Origin: Hasllibacter sp963833115
GTDB lineage: Bacteria; Pseudomonadota; Alphaproteobacteria; Rhodobacterales; Rhodobacteraceae
DNA: 64,000 bases
NCBI GenBank assembly: GCA_963833115.1
Contig: CAWHWS010000002.1
Coordinates: 2,232,001 to 2,296,000, forward strand
Reading direction: 5' to 3'
Below are positions 7,072 through 15,449 of this stretch, one piece after another; the first letter of the stretch is position 1; every line of letters starts with the position of its first letter. The notes below the pieces were generated by a model. That model did no database searches, was not told the origin of the DNA, and saw nothing but the letters and a program-made list of their open reading frames with translations. The position numbers and the translations under genes were made by a program.

Positions 7072-7238
7072 CCCTTCGGGACCGGCAGGGCCTCGGCGCC
7101 GGACGGCATCCGGTCCCCCCCGTCGACCACCGCCCGCAGCGCCGCGTCGAGCTCGGCCGCCGCCCGCCTGTGGCGCTTCCTCGCCCGGCGCAGGCGCGCG
7201 CCCGTCACCGTCGCCCAGAGGCGGCGCCAGCGCCTCAC
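7068..7238 (-). CDS. Small basic protein in the lysis cassette
   Basis: A 56-residue protein read from a GTG start that overlaps the preceding TGA (GTGA). Its own stop overlaps the next ATG (ATGA), so it is coupled on both sides; these couplings are the main reason to accept it. The N-terminus is strongly basic (RRWRRLWATVTGARLRRARKRHRR), then an alanine-rich helix and a polar tail. The charge suggests nucleic-acid or membrane-surface binding, but no family was recognised. Confidence 0.55.
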   Translation of the reverse strand: MRRWRRLWATVTGARLRRARKRHRRAAAELDAALRAVVDGGDRMPSGAEALPVPKG

Positions 7239-7417
7239 GGCGACCCCCGCGGCATCCGCTCGCGGATGATCGTCGTCATCTCCGTCAGGACCCCGGTGTT
7301 GACCTTGAGCGCCTCCCGGATCGCCGCCTCCTTCTGCAGGTCGCGCCACAGCAGGTAGAACACCAGCGCCGCCCACGGCCCCGCCTCGCGGGCCAGCTCC
7401 ACGAACGCCCCGTCCAT
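7235..7417 (-). CDS. Short single-pass membrane protein, possible holin accessory
   Basis: A 60-residue protein with one hydrophobic helix near the N-terminus (GPWAALVFYLLWRDL, about 13-27) followed by a charged amphipathic helix (KEAAIREALKVNTGVLTEMTTIIRERM). The ATG at 7417 overlaps the holin stop (TGATG); a GTG three bases earlier is the only alternative. A single-helix membrane protein directly after a holin resembles phage antiholins or accessory lysis proteins, but this is positional inference. Confidence 0.6.
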   Translation of the reverse strand: MDGAFVELAREAGPWAALVFYLLWRDLQKEAAIREALKVNTGVLTEMTTIIRERMPRGSP

Positions 7418-7923
7418 CACGCCGCCTCCCGGCGCCAGTCGGCGAGGGCCGCGTTGCCCTCCTGAACCTCCCCCTCGGGCGCCGCCGCCGGCAGGGCCTT
7501 GGCCCGCGCCACCGTCTCAGCGACCGACAGGCGGAACTGCTGCCCCTTCGCCTGATGCCGCGCGCCGAAGTAGAAGCTCACGATCGCCCCCAGCAGCCAC
7601 CACAGCGGCTCGGGCACCAGCGCGACCCCCTCCATCCGGCTCGCGAACCAGACCGGATCGACCATCGCCGAGACGAACAGCCCCAGCGTCCCCAGCGCCA
7701 GCGCCGGGCGCGGCACGCGGTTGAGCCCGTCCATGAACCGGTCGAACCGGCCCCGCTCGCGCGGCCCGAACTCCGCCCCGAACTGCGCCAGCGCGCCCGC
7801 CTGCGCCTCGTGCGCGCGGGCCGAGGCCCCCTCGGCGTTCTCGCGGAACACCTGGGCCGTCTCGGCGACGACGTTGCGCCCGCCGCCGAACACCGCGTCC
7901 AGCACCCCCGTGATCACGCCCAT
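7417..7923 (-). CDS. GTA-type holin (3TM holin family)
   Basis: A 168-residue protein matching the 3TM holin family associated with gene-transfer-agent release (PF11351-type). After a polar, Ala/Glu-rich N-terminal half come hydrophobic segments at about 74-88 (LALGTLGLFVSAMVD) and 106-121 (PLWWLLGAIVSFYFG). These surround the family-typical stretch with VDPVWFASRMEG and end in GARHQAKGQ. A holin would form the inner-membrane lesion that lets the endolysin reach the peptidoglycan. The ATG at 7923 lies inside the end of the endolysin gene (10-base overlap). None of the GTA capsid or tail genes are nearby, which fits lysis genes encoded away from the main GTA cluster. Confidence 0.85.
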   Translation of the reverse strand: MGVITGVLDAVFGGGRNVVAETAQVFRENAEGASARAHEAQAGALAQFGAEFGPRERGRFDRFMDGLNRVPRPALALGTLGLFVSAMVDPVWFASRMEGVALVPEPLWWLLGAIVSFYFGARHQAKGQQFRLSVAETVARAKALPAAAPEGEVQEGNAALADWRREAA

Positions 7924-8531
7924 GCCGCCACCCTCCGGTCGTGCTGCGCCCGCGTCAGGTGATAGCGCGCCGAGGTGAACTCCTCCGCCCGCACGATCCA
8001 CCCGCCCTTGCCGCCATCGCGCCGCCGCGCGAACTTCCGCAACTGCGGACGTGCGTCCGCGAGCCCGTAGTAATACGTCCGCCGCGCGATCCCGTAGGCG
8101 TCCGCCAGGTGACCGGGCGCCGCCGCCATGCACCGCGCCGCCGCCGCCCGGGTGAGCGGCCCGATCCGCCCGTCGACCTCGAGCGCCTCGCCCATCTCGT
8201 TCAGGAGCCGTTGCAGGATCCGCACCGCATGGGTGCCCGCGTTGACGTACATGTCGAACACGCTCGCGCGCAGCGGCTCCGGCAGCCGGTCGATCCCCGG
8301 CCCGTGATAGTAATGACGCAGGAAGACCTGCCGCGCGATCGCCGGCGTCACCCGCCGCACGTCTCCCACGTCCACGTCCCCGTCGCCGTCGAGGTCGAGC
8401 CCCAGCCGGCGCAGGGTGCCGATCGTCACCCCGTGCTTGGTCGCCCCGCCCGGATCGTCCGGGTCGTCCACGAACCCGCCCTCGCGCGCCACGATCTCGT
8501 CCGCGATCTGCCTGACGTCCTGCATCACCAT
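7914..8531 (-). CDS. GH108-type endolysin (peptidoglycan hydrolase) with Ca-binding-like loop
   Basis: A glycoside hydrolase family 108 lysozyme-like protein of 205 residues. The catalytic motif REGGFVDDPDDPGGATKHGVT (about 16-36) contains the expected Glu17. The C-terminal peptidoglycan-binding part has VDGRIGPLTRAA (119-130). An inserted loop with DLDGDGDVDVGD (about 46-57) has the spacing of an EF-hand/dockerin calcium loop. No signal peptide, so export depends on the downstream holin, whose gene overlaps it. Starts at 8531 or 8525 are both possible. It is the first gene of a five-gene coupled set (endolysin, holin, three small proteins) and starts 79 bases after ccmE. By analogy it would release GTA particles; a prophage remnant is the alternative. 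Confidence 0.87.
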   Translation of the reverse strand: MVMQDVRQIADEIVAREGGFVDDPDDPGGATKHGVTIGTLRRLGLDLDGDGDVDVGDVRRVTPAIARQVFLRHYYHGPGIDRLPEPLRASVFDMYVNAGTHAVRILQRLLNEMGEALEVDGRIGPLTRAAAARCMAAAPGHLADAYGIARRTYYYGLADARPQLRKFARRRDGGKGGWIVRAEEFTSARYHLTRAQHDRRVAAWA

Positions 8532-8610
8532 CCCCCGCCCCTCGGAACGGACGCGAAGATGCGCTTAGATGCTTAACGCCGGCCGAGCGGACCGCGCGCC
8601 GGGCGTTGCC

Positions 8611-9045
8611 TCACTCCCCCTGGTAGACCCCCTGCGCCTTGAGCGCGTCGACCACCTCGCGCGGCATGTAGGTCTCGTCGTGCCGCGCCAGGATCTCGGT
8701 CGCCTCGAACGTGCCCGCCCGCAGGTTGCCGAGCGCGACCACGCCCTCCCCCTCGCGGAAGAGGTCCGGCACCAGCCCGGTATAGACCACCGGCACCGCC
8801 GCCGCCCCGTCCGTGACCAGGAACCGCACCGTCTCGCCCTCCGAGGTGAGCGAGCCCTCCTCCACGAGCCCGCCCACGCGGAACGTCTCGCCCTCCGGCG
8901 GCGCCGCCTCCGCGATCTGGCTCGGCGAGCGGAAGAAGTTGATCCCGTCCTGCATCGCGTAGCCGATCAGGGCCGTCGCCCCGGTCAGCAGCACCGACGC
9001 CAACGCGATCACCTGGACCCGCCGGCGCTTCTTCAACGATCGCAT
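8611..9045 (-). CDS. ccmE: Cytochrome c maturation haem chaperone CcmE
   Basis: Periplasmic haem chaperone that covalently binds haem from CcmABCD and hands it to the CcmF/CcmH ligase. The protein is 144 residues with a short basic N-terminus (MRSLKKRRR) and a single membrane anchor (about 10-30). The OB-fold domain includes FRVGGLVEEGS, VRFLVTDG and LFREGEGVVALG. The C-terminal motif LARHDETYMP holds the haem-binding His122 and Tyr126. Ten bases separate it from argC upstream. The transporter part (ccmABCD) is 33 kb away; ccmF and ccmH are not in the window. Confidence 0.95.
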   Translation of the reverse strand: MRSLKKRRRVQVIALASVLLTGATALIGYAMQDGINFFRSPSQIAEAAPPEGETFRVGGLVEEGSLTSEGETVRFLVTDGAAAVPVVYTGLVPDLFREGEGVVALGNLRAGTFEATEILARHDETYMPREVVDALKAQGVYQGE

Positions 9046-9055
9046 CGCACACCCC

Positions 9056-10090
9056 TCAAGGGAACATCGGCACCAGATCGAGCCCCGCCGCCTCCGGCAG
9101 GCCCAGCATCAGGTTCGCGTTCTGCACCGCCTGCCCCGACGAGCCCTTGGCGAGGTTGTCGAGCGCCCCCACCACTGTCGCCCGTCCCGGCCGCCGGTCG
9201 CCCGCGACCCCGATCACGCAGCGGTTCGACCCCCGCACGTGATGCGTCGCCGGCACCGCCCCGAACGGCAGCACGTCCACGAACCGTTCCTCCACATAGG
9301 CCGCCGAGAGGGCCGCGTGAACGGCCGCCGGATCACCCTTCAGGTAGGCGGTCGCCAGGATCCCCCGGTTCATCGGCACCAAATGCGGCTGGAACCCGAT
9401 CCGCACCTCGCGCCCCGCGGCCAGCGACAGCTCCTGGTCGAACTCCCCCAGGTGCCGGTGCGTGCCGCCGACGGCGTAGGCCGAGGATCCCTCCGCCAGC
9501 TCCGCGTAGAGCAGATGCTCCCTGAGCGACCGCCCCGCCCCCGACGGCCCGCATTTCAGGTCGAGCTGGATGTCGTCCAGGTCCACCACGCCCGCCGCCA
9601 CGAGGGGCCGCAGCATGAACAGCCCCGTCATCGCGTTGCACCCCGTCCCCGCGACGAGCCGCGCCCGCGCGATCTCGCCCCGGTACACCTCGGTCAGGCC
9701 GTAGACCGCCTCGCGCTGCAGCTCCGGCGCCGCATGCGGCTGACCGTACCACTTGGCGTAGGAAGCCGCGTCCCGCAGCCGGAAGTCCGCCGACAGGTCC
9801 ACGATCTTCAAATCTCGCGGCAACCCCTTGATCACGCCCTGCGACGTCGCGTGCGGCAGGGCGCAGAACGCCAGGTCCACCGACCCGAAATCGACCTCCT
9901 CGATCCGCGCGAGGTCCGGAAGCCCCAGATGCGCCAGATGCGGCCACACCGCCCCCACCGGCTGCCCCGCCTTCGCATGCCCGGTCAGGGCGCCGATCCG
10001 CAGGTCCGGGTGGGTCGCGACGAACCGGATCAGCTCGGCGCCGGTATAGCCGGACGCGCCCAGGATGGCGACGGAATGAGACTTCGACAT
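9056..10090 (-). CDS. argC: N-acetyl-gamma-glutamyl-phosphate reductase
   Basis: Third step of arginine synthesis: NADPH-dependent reduction of N-acetylglutamyl phosphate to the semialdehyde. 344 residues, cytoplasmic. The N-terminal Rossmann motif is ILGASGYTGAELIR (about 9-22). The active-site Cys151 lies in VAGTGCNAMTGL. GGTHRHLGEFDQEL and the nearby catalytic His are in the C-terminal domain. Length and motifs fit the standard ArgC. Tightly followed by ccmE; murI lies 40 bases upstream. Confidence 0.95.
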   Translation of the reverse strand: MSKSHSVAILGASGYTGAELIRFVATHPDLRIGALTGHAKAGQPVGAVWPHLAHLGLPDLARIEEVDFGSVDLAFCALPHATSQGVIKGLPRDLKIVDLSADFRLRDAASYAKWYGQPHAAPELQREAVYGLTEVYRGEIARARLVAGTGCNAMTGLFMLRPLVAAGVVDLDDIQLDLKCGPSGAGRSLREHLLYAELAEGSSAYAVGGTHRHLGEFDQELSLAAGREVRIGFQPHLVPMNRGILATAYLKGDPAAVHAALSAAYVEERFVDVLPFGAVPATHHVRGSNRCVIGVAGDRRPGRATVVGALDNLAKGSSGQAVQNANLMLGLPEAAGLDLVPMFP

Positions 10091-10130
10091 GATCTTCCCC
10101 CTGAGATGACGGTACGTTGCGCGACGTTCC

Positions 10131-10940
10131 TCACGCCGCCTCGAACGTCACCTCTCGCCGGAGGAACTGCGTCGCCCGGCTCGACACGCGCCCGGGGTCC
10201 CCCGTCGTCAGGAACAGGTTCGACCCGCCCCCCGCCATCCCCGGATGCCGCTCCAGGTAATGCGCGAGCGAGGCCCCGACGAGGTCCGGCTGCGAATACA
10301 CCGCCACGCCCGGCCCGAGCGCCTCGCGGAACACCGCCTCGACCAGCGGATAGTGCGTGCAGCCCAGCACCGCCGCGTCCGGCTCCGGCATCTTCCGGCG
10401 CAGCGCGTCGACATGGGACCGCACCAGCGCCTCGGCCAGGATCATGTCCCCGTCCTCGATCGCGTCCACCACGCCCCCGCAGGCCTGCGCCTCCACGTCC
10501 ACGCCGATCGCGCGGAACGCCAGCTCCCGCTGGAACGCCCGGGACCGCACCGTCGCCGGCGTCGCGAACAGGGCCACGGTCTTCACCGCCACCTCCCGCG
10601 GCGGCGAGTTGTCGCCCCACTCGCGCTCCGTCAACGCCTCGATCAGCGGCACGAACACGCCCAGCACCCGCTTGCCCTCCGGCACGCCGGCCTCCTGCAT
10701 CCGCCGCAGCGCCGCCGCCGAGGCCGTGTTGCACGCCAGCACGACGAGGTCGCACCCGCGCGCCCAGAGCGCCTCCACCGCCGCCGCCGTGAGGGCGTGC
10801 ACGTCGTCCGCGTCGCGCACCCCGTAGGGCGCGTTCGCCGTGTCCCCGTAATACATGACCGGCAGGTCCGGCAGCGCCCGGCGCACGCCATCGAGCACCG
10901 TCAGCCCGCCCAGACCGCTGTCGAAGATGCCCACCGCCAT
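10131..10940 (-). CDS. murI: Glutamate racemase
   Basis: Supplies D-glutamate for peptidoglycan by racemising L-glutamate. 269 residues. The two catalytic cysteines are visible in mirror-image motifs: VLACNTASAAAL (Cys70) and VLGCTHYPLVE (Cys194, with His196). The N-terminal IFDSGLGGLTVL holds the conserved Asp7-Ser8. Lies 18 bases after the acyltransferase gene and probably shares its transcript; argC follows. Confidence 0.95.
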   Translation of the reverse strand: MAVGIFDSGLGGLTVLDGVRRALPDLPVMYYGDTANAPYGVRDADDVHALTAAAVEALWARGCDLVVLACNTASAAALRRMQEAGVPEGKRVLGVFVPLIEALTEREWGDNSPPREVAVKTVALFATPATVRSRAFQRELAFRAIGVDVEAQACGGVVDAIEDGDMILAEALVRSHVDALRRKMPEPDAAVLGCTHYPLVEAVFREALGPGVAVYSQPDLVGASLAHYLERHPGMAGGGSNLFLTTGDPGRVSSRATQFLRREVTFEAA

Positions 10941-10958
10941 GACCGCCCCTTCCGGCGG

Positions 10959-11840
10959 CTAGCGATAGCGCGCCTCGAACTCGTGCCCGTGCCCCTCCGG
11001 CACCGGCATAGGAGACAGCGCATAGGTCCTCCGCCGCAGGAAATCCATCATCCCCCGCGCGTCCCCCGCCACCGCGTCCAGCACGTCCCGCCCGATCGGC
11101 GCGCCCACGTGCATCCGCACCGGCGCGTCCACCCGCGCCCTGAACTCCCGGATCAGCATCGCCATGCGCAATGTGGAGTGCAGGTGGCTCGCGAGCTGGA
11201 ACGTGCGGCTGTTCGCCCCTTCGAAGAAGACCGGCACCACGACCGCGCCGGACCGGGCGACCATCCTGGCGGTGAAGGCTCGCCACATCGGATCGCGCGG
11301 CGCGCCGAAGGGCTTCGGCGCCGTGCTGACCGTCCCGCCGGGGAAGATCCCGATCGCGCCCCCCGCGCCGAGATGCGCGAGCGCGTCCCGCCGCGCCCCG
11401 ATGTTCGCCGCCTGCGCGGCCCGCCCCTCGTCGAAATCCACCGGCAGGATCACGCGCTCGAGGGCCTCGGCCCGCCGGAACACCCGGTGCGCCAGGATGC
11501 GGAACCCCTCCGGCCCCCGCGCCCGAGACAGCGCCAGCCCCATCGCGAGCCCGTCCAGGATCCCGTAGGGATGGTTCGCCACCATGATGAGCGGTCCCGT
11601 CCGCGGCACCGCGTCGAGGCTCCCCGACCGGATGTCGAGCGTCAGCCCGTAGCGCCCGGCGATCACCTCCCAGAAGTCCCGCCCCCGCGCGACCTCCGCC
11701 TCGTAGCCCGCCGCCCGCCGGATCAGCCGGAGCCGCCCGCTCGCATTCTCGACCCCGCGGATCAAAGCGCGCCCCGGCCCGGTGGCGGCCGCGTGCGCAT
11801 AGCTGATCTCCCGGGCCACGCCCGCCCGCCGTCCCGCCAT
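10959..11840 (-). CDS. Lysophospholipid acyltransferase family protein
   Basis: PlsC-like acyltransferase of 293 residues. The acceptor motif NHPYGILDG (about 90-98) carries the catalytic His. IGIFPGGTVSTA supplies the glycine-rich substrate-binding motif and VVVPVFFEGANS the later conserved block. The spacing His-x5-Asp is like the hemolysin/ornithine-lipid branch rather than classical PlsC. It probably acylates a lyso-lipid at the inner membrane; the exact acceptor is not shown. The start at 11840 gives MAGRRAG and is the last ATG before conservation begins. Confidence 0.8.
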   Translation of the reverse strand: MAGRRAGVAREISYAHAAATGPGRALIRGVENASGRLRLIRRAAGYEAEVARGRDFWEVIAGRYGLTLDIRSGSLDAVPRTGPLIMVANHPYGILDGLAMGLALSRARGPEGFRILAHRVFRRAEALERVILPVDFDEGRAAQAANIGARRDALAHLGAGGAIGIFPGGTVSTAPKPFGAPRDPMWRAFTARMVARSGAVVVPVFFEGANSRTFQLASHLHSTLRMAMLIREFRARVDAPVRMHVGAPIGRDVLDAVAGDARGMMDFLRRRTYALSPMPVPEGHGHEFEARYR

Positions 11841-11908
11841 CGCGTCCCCCAATGGCGCCGCGGCGCCGATGGCGCGGTCATGCCGCCCGAACGTGACGGC
11901 CCGATGAC

Positions 11909-14900
11909 CTATTCCGCCGCGTCCCGGCGCGCCGGGGCGCGCAGCATCGCCATAGCCTCCTCGCGCCGCTTGGCCCCCTCCGCCGCGGCCCGCGCCTTGA
12001 CCGGCCCGAACCCCCGGATCGAGAGCGGCACCTCCGCCCAGGCCACGGCCGCCGCCGGGTTCCCGGGCGCGAGGCGCAGCACCTCGTCCAGGTCGGCCTC
12101 GTACTCCGCGATCAGCGCGCGCTCCATGCGCCGTTCCTGCGTCCGCCCGAACGGGTCGAGCGGCGTGCCCCGCAGCCCCTTCAACCGCGCCAGCACCGGA
12201 TAGGCCCGCTCGATCCACGGCCCGAACCGCCGCTTCGCCGGCCGCCCGCCCGGCCCCTCGCGCGACACCACCGGCGGCGCGAGGTGATAGGTCAGCTTCA
12301 GATCGCCCGCGAACGCCGCCTCCGCCTTCGCCCGCGTGCCCTTCAAGAGGCGCGCGACCTCGTATTCGTCCTTGTAGGTCAGCAGCTTATGATATCCCAG
12401 CGCCACCGCCTCGCGGAGCCTCGGCTCCGCCACGCCGTCCACCGCAGCGCGGTATCTCCGCGCCGCCCGGCCTCCCGAATGGAGCCGCACATGCGCCTCC
12501 CGGAACGCGATCCGCTCCTCGAGCGTCTGCGGCATCGGAACCACGTTCGGCGCCCCCACGCGCCCCGCCGCCTCGGGGTTCGCCGCCGCCCAGCGCCCGA
12601 TCTCGAACGCCCGCAGGTTCCCCTCCACCGCCTGTCCGTTGAGCTCGACCGCCCGCCGGATCGCCGCGCCGGAGAGCGGCACGAGCCCCATCTGCCAGGC
12701 CGCGCCCAGGATCATCATGTTGGAGAAGATGCTATCGCCCAGCACCGCCCGCGCGACCTCCGAGGCGTCGAACATCGTCAGCCGGTCCCCCAGCCGCGCC
12801 TGGAGCGACAGCTTGAGCCGGTCCACCGGCAGCGCGAACGCCGTGTCGCGCGTGAACTCGCCCGTCGTGATGTCGTGCTCGTTCACGACCGCGCCCGTGG
12901 CGCCCGTCGCCATGAGGCCGAGCGTCTTCGCCCCCGCCGTCGTCACCAGGTCGCCGCCGATCACCGCGTGCGCCTCGCCCGTGGCCACCCGGATCGCCGT
13001 GATGTCCTCCGGCCGCCGCGCGATCCGCAGGTGGATGTGCACCGCGCCGCCCTTCTGCGCCAATCCGGCCATCTCGATCATGCCCGCGCCCAGCCCGTCG
13101 AGCTGCGCCGCCTGCGCCATGACCGCGCCGATCGTCACCACACCCGTGCCGCCCACGCCGGTAATGACCACGTTATGCGTCCCCTCGATCGCCGGCAGCA
13201 CGGGCTCCCGTAGGTCGCCCACGTCCACGTCCGCCGTCGGCTCCTTGCGGATCTCGCCGCCCTCGACCGTCACGAAGCTGGGGCAGAACCCCTTGAGGCA
13301 GCTCATGTCGAAGTTGCACGACGACTGGTCCACCGCCCGCTTGCGGCCCAGCTCCGTCTCCACCGGCACGAGGCTCACGCAGTTCGACTGCACCCCGCAA
13401 TCGCCGCACCCCTCGCAGACGTCCGTGTTGATGAGGACCCGGCTGGCCGATTTCGGGAAGCTCCCGCGCTTGCGCCGCCGCCGCTTCTCCGCCGCGCAGG
13501 TCTGCACGTAGACGATGGCGCTCACGCCGCTCGTCCCGGCGAAGCTCTCCTGCACGGCCGGGAACTCGGCCCGCTCGTGCACCTCCACGCCCTTCGGCAG
13601 GAGCCCGGTGTCGTAGGCCTCCTTCTCGTCGTGCACCACGGCCACGCGCCCCACGCCCATGGCCAGGAGCTCGGCCGCGATCCGCTCGGGGCGCAGCCCG
13701 CCCTCGTTCGTCTGCCCCCCGGTCATCGCGACCGCGTCGTTGTAGAGGATCTTGTAGGTGATCGTCGTCCCGGCGTTGAGCGCCGCCCGGATCGCGAGGA
13801 TCCCCGAATGGTTGTAGGTCCCGTCGCCCAGGTTCTGGAACACGTGGCCCCGCGTGCTGAACGGCGCCTCCCCGATCCAGTTGGCGCCCTCGCCGCCCAT
13901 CTGGGTGAAGCCGGTCGTCTCCCGGTCCATCCACTGCACCATGTAATGGCACCCGATGCCCGCGTAGGCACGCGACCCCTCCGGCACCTTGGTCGACGTG
14001 TTGTGCGGGCAGCCCGAGCAGAAATAGGGCAGCCGCGCCGCCAGATCCGGCGCGTTGTCCGCCCGCCGCGCCTCGGCCAGCCGGGCCAGCCCGGCGCGCA
14101 CGCGGTCGGTCCCGCGCCCCTCCTCGATCAGGATGCCGCCCACCTTCTCGGCGATCATGGTGGGGTCGAGCTGGTAGCGCGTCGGGAACAGCTCCTCGGC
14201 ATGCGGCCCGCCCTTGCGCCAGCCATAGACGCGCCGCCCGCGCCGGTCGTCGAAGATCGCCTCCTTGACCTGCACCTCGATCAGCTTGCGCTTCTCCTCG
14301 ACCACCACGATCAGGTCGAGCCCCTCGGCCCAGTCGTGGAACCCGTCCATGTCGAGCGGCCAGGGCTGCCCGACCTTGTAGGCGGTGATCCCGAGCCGGC
14401 CGGCCTCCGCCTCGTCGAGGCCCAGCGTCTCGAACGCGTGCATCAGGTCGAGCCAGTTCTTGCCCGCCGCGACGAAGCCGATCTTCGCCCCCGGCTTGCC
14501 GACCATGCGCCGGTCCATCCCGTTGGCATGGGCGAACTCCTCGGCCGCCTGCCGCTTGAAGTCGATCATCCGCGCTTCCTGCGCGATCGGCGTGTCGCCG
14601 AGCCGGATGTTGAGGCCGCCCGGCGGCATGTCGAACTCGGGCAGGGCGAACCGCATCCGATGCGGGTCCCCGTCGACGACCGAGGTCGCCTCGACGTTCT
14701 CCTTGATCGTCTTGAGCCCGACCCAGACCCCCGCGAACCGCGACAGGGCCCAGGCGTAGTGCCCGTAATCGAGGATCTCCTGCACCCCCGCCGGGGAGAC
14801 GATGGGCATGTAGGCGTCCACCATCGCCCAGTCCGACTGGTGCAGCACGGTCGAGCTCTCGCCCGTGTGGTCGTCCCCCATCGCCATGATCACGCCGCCA

Positions 14901-15310
14901 TGGGGGGAGGTGCCCGCCATGTTCGCGTGCCGCATCACGTCGCCCGAGCGGTCCACGCCCGGCCCCTTGCCGTACCAGAGCGCGAACACCCCCTGGTGGC
15001 GCCCCTCGCCGCGAAGCTCCGCCTGCTGCGTGCCCCACGCCGCCGTCGCCGCCAGGTCCTCGTTCAGCCCCGGCTGGAAGGTGATCCCGCCCGCCGTCAG
15101 CAGCTTGCCCGCCCGCGCCATCTGCAGGTCCACGGCGCCCAGAGGCGAGCCGCGATAGCCGGTCACGTATCCCGCCGTGTCGAGCCCCGCCGCCGCGTCC
15201 CGCGCCCTCTGCGCCAGCACGAGCCGCACCAGCGCCTGCGTGCCGTTCAGGAGGACCGGCGACTTCGACAGGTCGAACCGGTCCGAGAGCGAGACATCCT
15301 GCAGACCCAT
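11909..15310 (-). CDS. Indolepyruvate ferredoxin oxidoreductase, fused alpha/beta/gamma form
   Basis: A 1133-residue TPP- and iron-sulfur-dependent 2-oxoacid oxidoreductase that decarboxylates arylpyruvates from aromatic amino acids to acyl-CoA. The N-terminal pyrimidine-binding region includes GYVTGYRGSPLGAVD. TPP/Mg contacts lie around QNLGDGTYNHSGILAIRAAL and ILYNDAVAMTGGQ. Iron-sulfur ligands include YFCSGCPHNTS and the ferredoxin-like CEGCGDCGVQSNC. The gamma domain starts near VVITGVGGTGVVTIG. Full length. A GGGAGGT ribosome-binding site precedes the ATG at 15310. It is divergent from a LysR gene, with a palindrome inside its promoter spacer. Confidence 0.93.
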   Translation of the reverse strand: MGLQDVSLSDRFDLSKSPVLLNGTQALVRLVLAQRARDAAAGLDTAGYVTGYRGSPLGAVDLQMARAGKLLTAGGITFQPGLNEDLAATAAWGTQQAELRGEGRHQGVFALWYGKGPGVDRSGDVMRHANMAGTSPHGGVIMAMGDDHTGESSTVLHQSDWAMVDAYMPIVSPAGVQEILDYGHYAWALSRFAGVWVGLKTIKENVEATSVVDGDPHRMRFALPEFDMPPGGLNIRLGDTPIAQEARMIDFKRQAAEEFAHANGMDRRMVGKPGAKIGFVAAGKNWLDLMHAFETLGLDEAEAGRLGITAYKVGQPWPLDMDGFHDWAEGLDLIVVVEEKRKLIEVQVKEAIFDDRRGRRVYGWRKGGPHAEELFPTRYQLDPTMIAEKVGGILIEEGRGTDRVRAGLARLAEARRADNAPDLAARLPYFCSGCPHNTSTKVPEGSRAYAGIGCHYMVQWMDRETTGFTQMGGEGANWIGEAPFSTRGHVFQNLGDGTYNHSGILAIRAALNAGTTITYKILYNDAVAMTGGQTNEGGLRPERIAAELLAMGVGRVAVVHDEKEAYDTGLLPKGVEVHERAEFPAVQESFAGTSGVSAIVYVQTCAAEKRRRRKRGSFPKSASRVLINTDVCEGCGDCGVQSNCVSLVPVETELGRKRAVDQSSCNFDMSCLKGFCPSFVTVEGGEIRKEPTADVDVGDLREPVLPAIEGTHNVVITGVGGTGVVTIGAVMAQAAQLDGLGAGMIEMAGLAQKGGAVHIHLRIARRPEDITAIRVATGEAHAVIGGDLVTTAGAKTLGLMATGATGAVVNEHDITTGEFTRDTAFALPVDRLKLSLQARLGDRLTMFDASEVARAVLGDSIFSNMMILGAAWQMGLVPLSGAAIRRAVELNGQAVEGNLRAFEIGRWAAANPEAAGRVGAPNVVPMPQTLEERIAFREAHVRLHSGGRAARRYRAAVDGVAEPRLREAVALGYHKLLTYKDEYEVARLLKGTRAKAEAAFAGDLKLTYHLAPPVVSREGPGGRPAKRRFGPWIERAYPVLARLKGLRGTPLDPFGRTQERRMERALIAEYEADLDEVLRLAPGNPAAAVAWAEVPLSIRGFGPVKARAAAEGAKRREEAMAMLRAPARRDAAE

Positions 15311-15337
15311 GACGTGACCTCCCGTGCTGTTCGCCTC

Positions 15338-15366
15338 GATATAAGTCAGGTTCGCTGACCTACCAA
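15338..15366 (-). promoter_or_regulatory. Candidate promoter of the indolepyruvate oxidoreductase gene with LysR-type box in the spacer
   Basis: On the minus strand TTGGTA (15361-15366) and TATATC (15338-15343) are 17 bases apart. The spacer contains the inverted repeat GTCAG-N5-CTGAC (15345-15359), which also satisfies the LysR box rule T-N11-A (T15346, A15358). Transcription would start about 20 bases before the ATG. The divergently encoded LysR protein is the obvious candidate to bind here. Confidence 0.5.
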
Positions 15367-15449
15367 GGGCGTTTTCCCCGATCGCGCTCTCATGGGTATC
15401 ACGGCGCGCCCCGGCGGCCTATGTGCGGGGCGGCGCAGCACGGAATCAC

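Noticed and set aside
7068..8531. Prophage remnant
   Set aside because: No integrase, terminase, capsid or tail genes flank the endolysin/holin pair, and composition matches neighbours; a GTA-type lysis module is the simpler reading, though not proven.
8555..8580. Possible CtrA box (TTAA-N7-TTAA) upstream of the endolysin gene
   Set aside because: The minus strand reads TTAAGCATCTAAG; the second half-site and spacing do not match the CtrA consensus.
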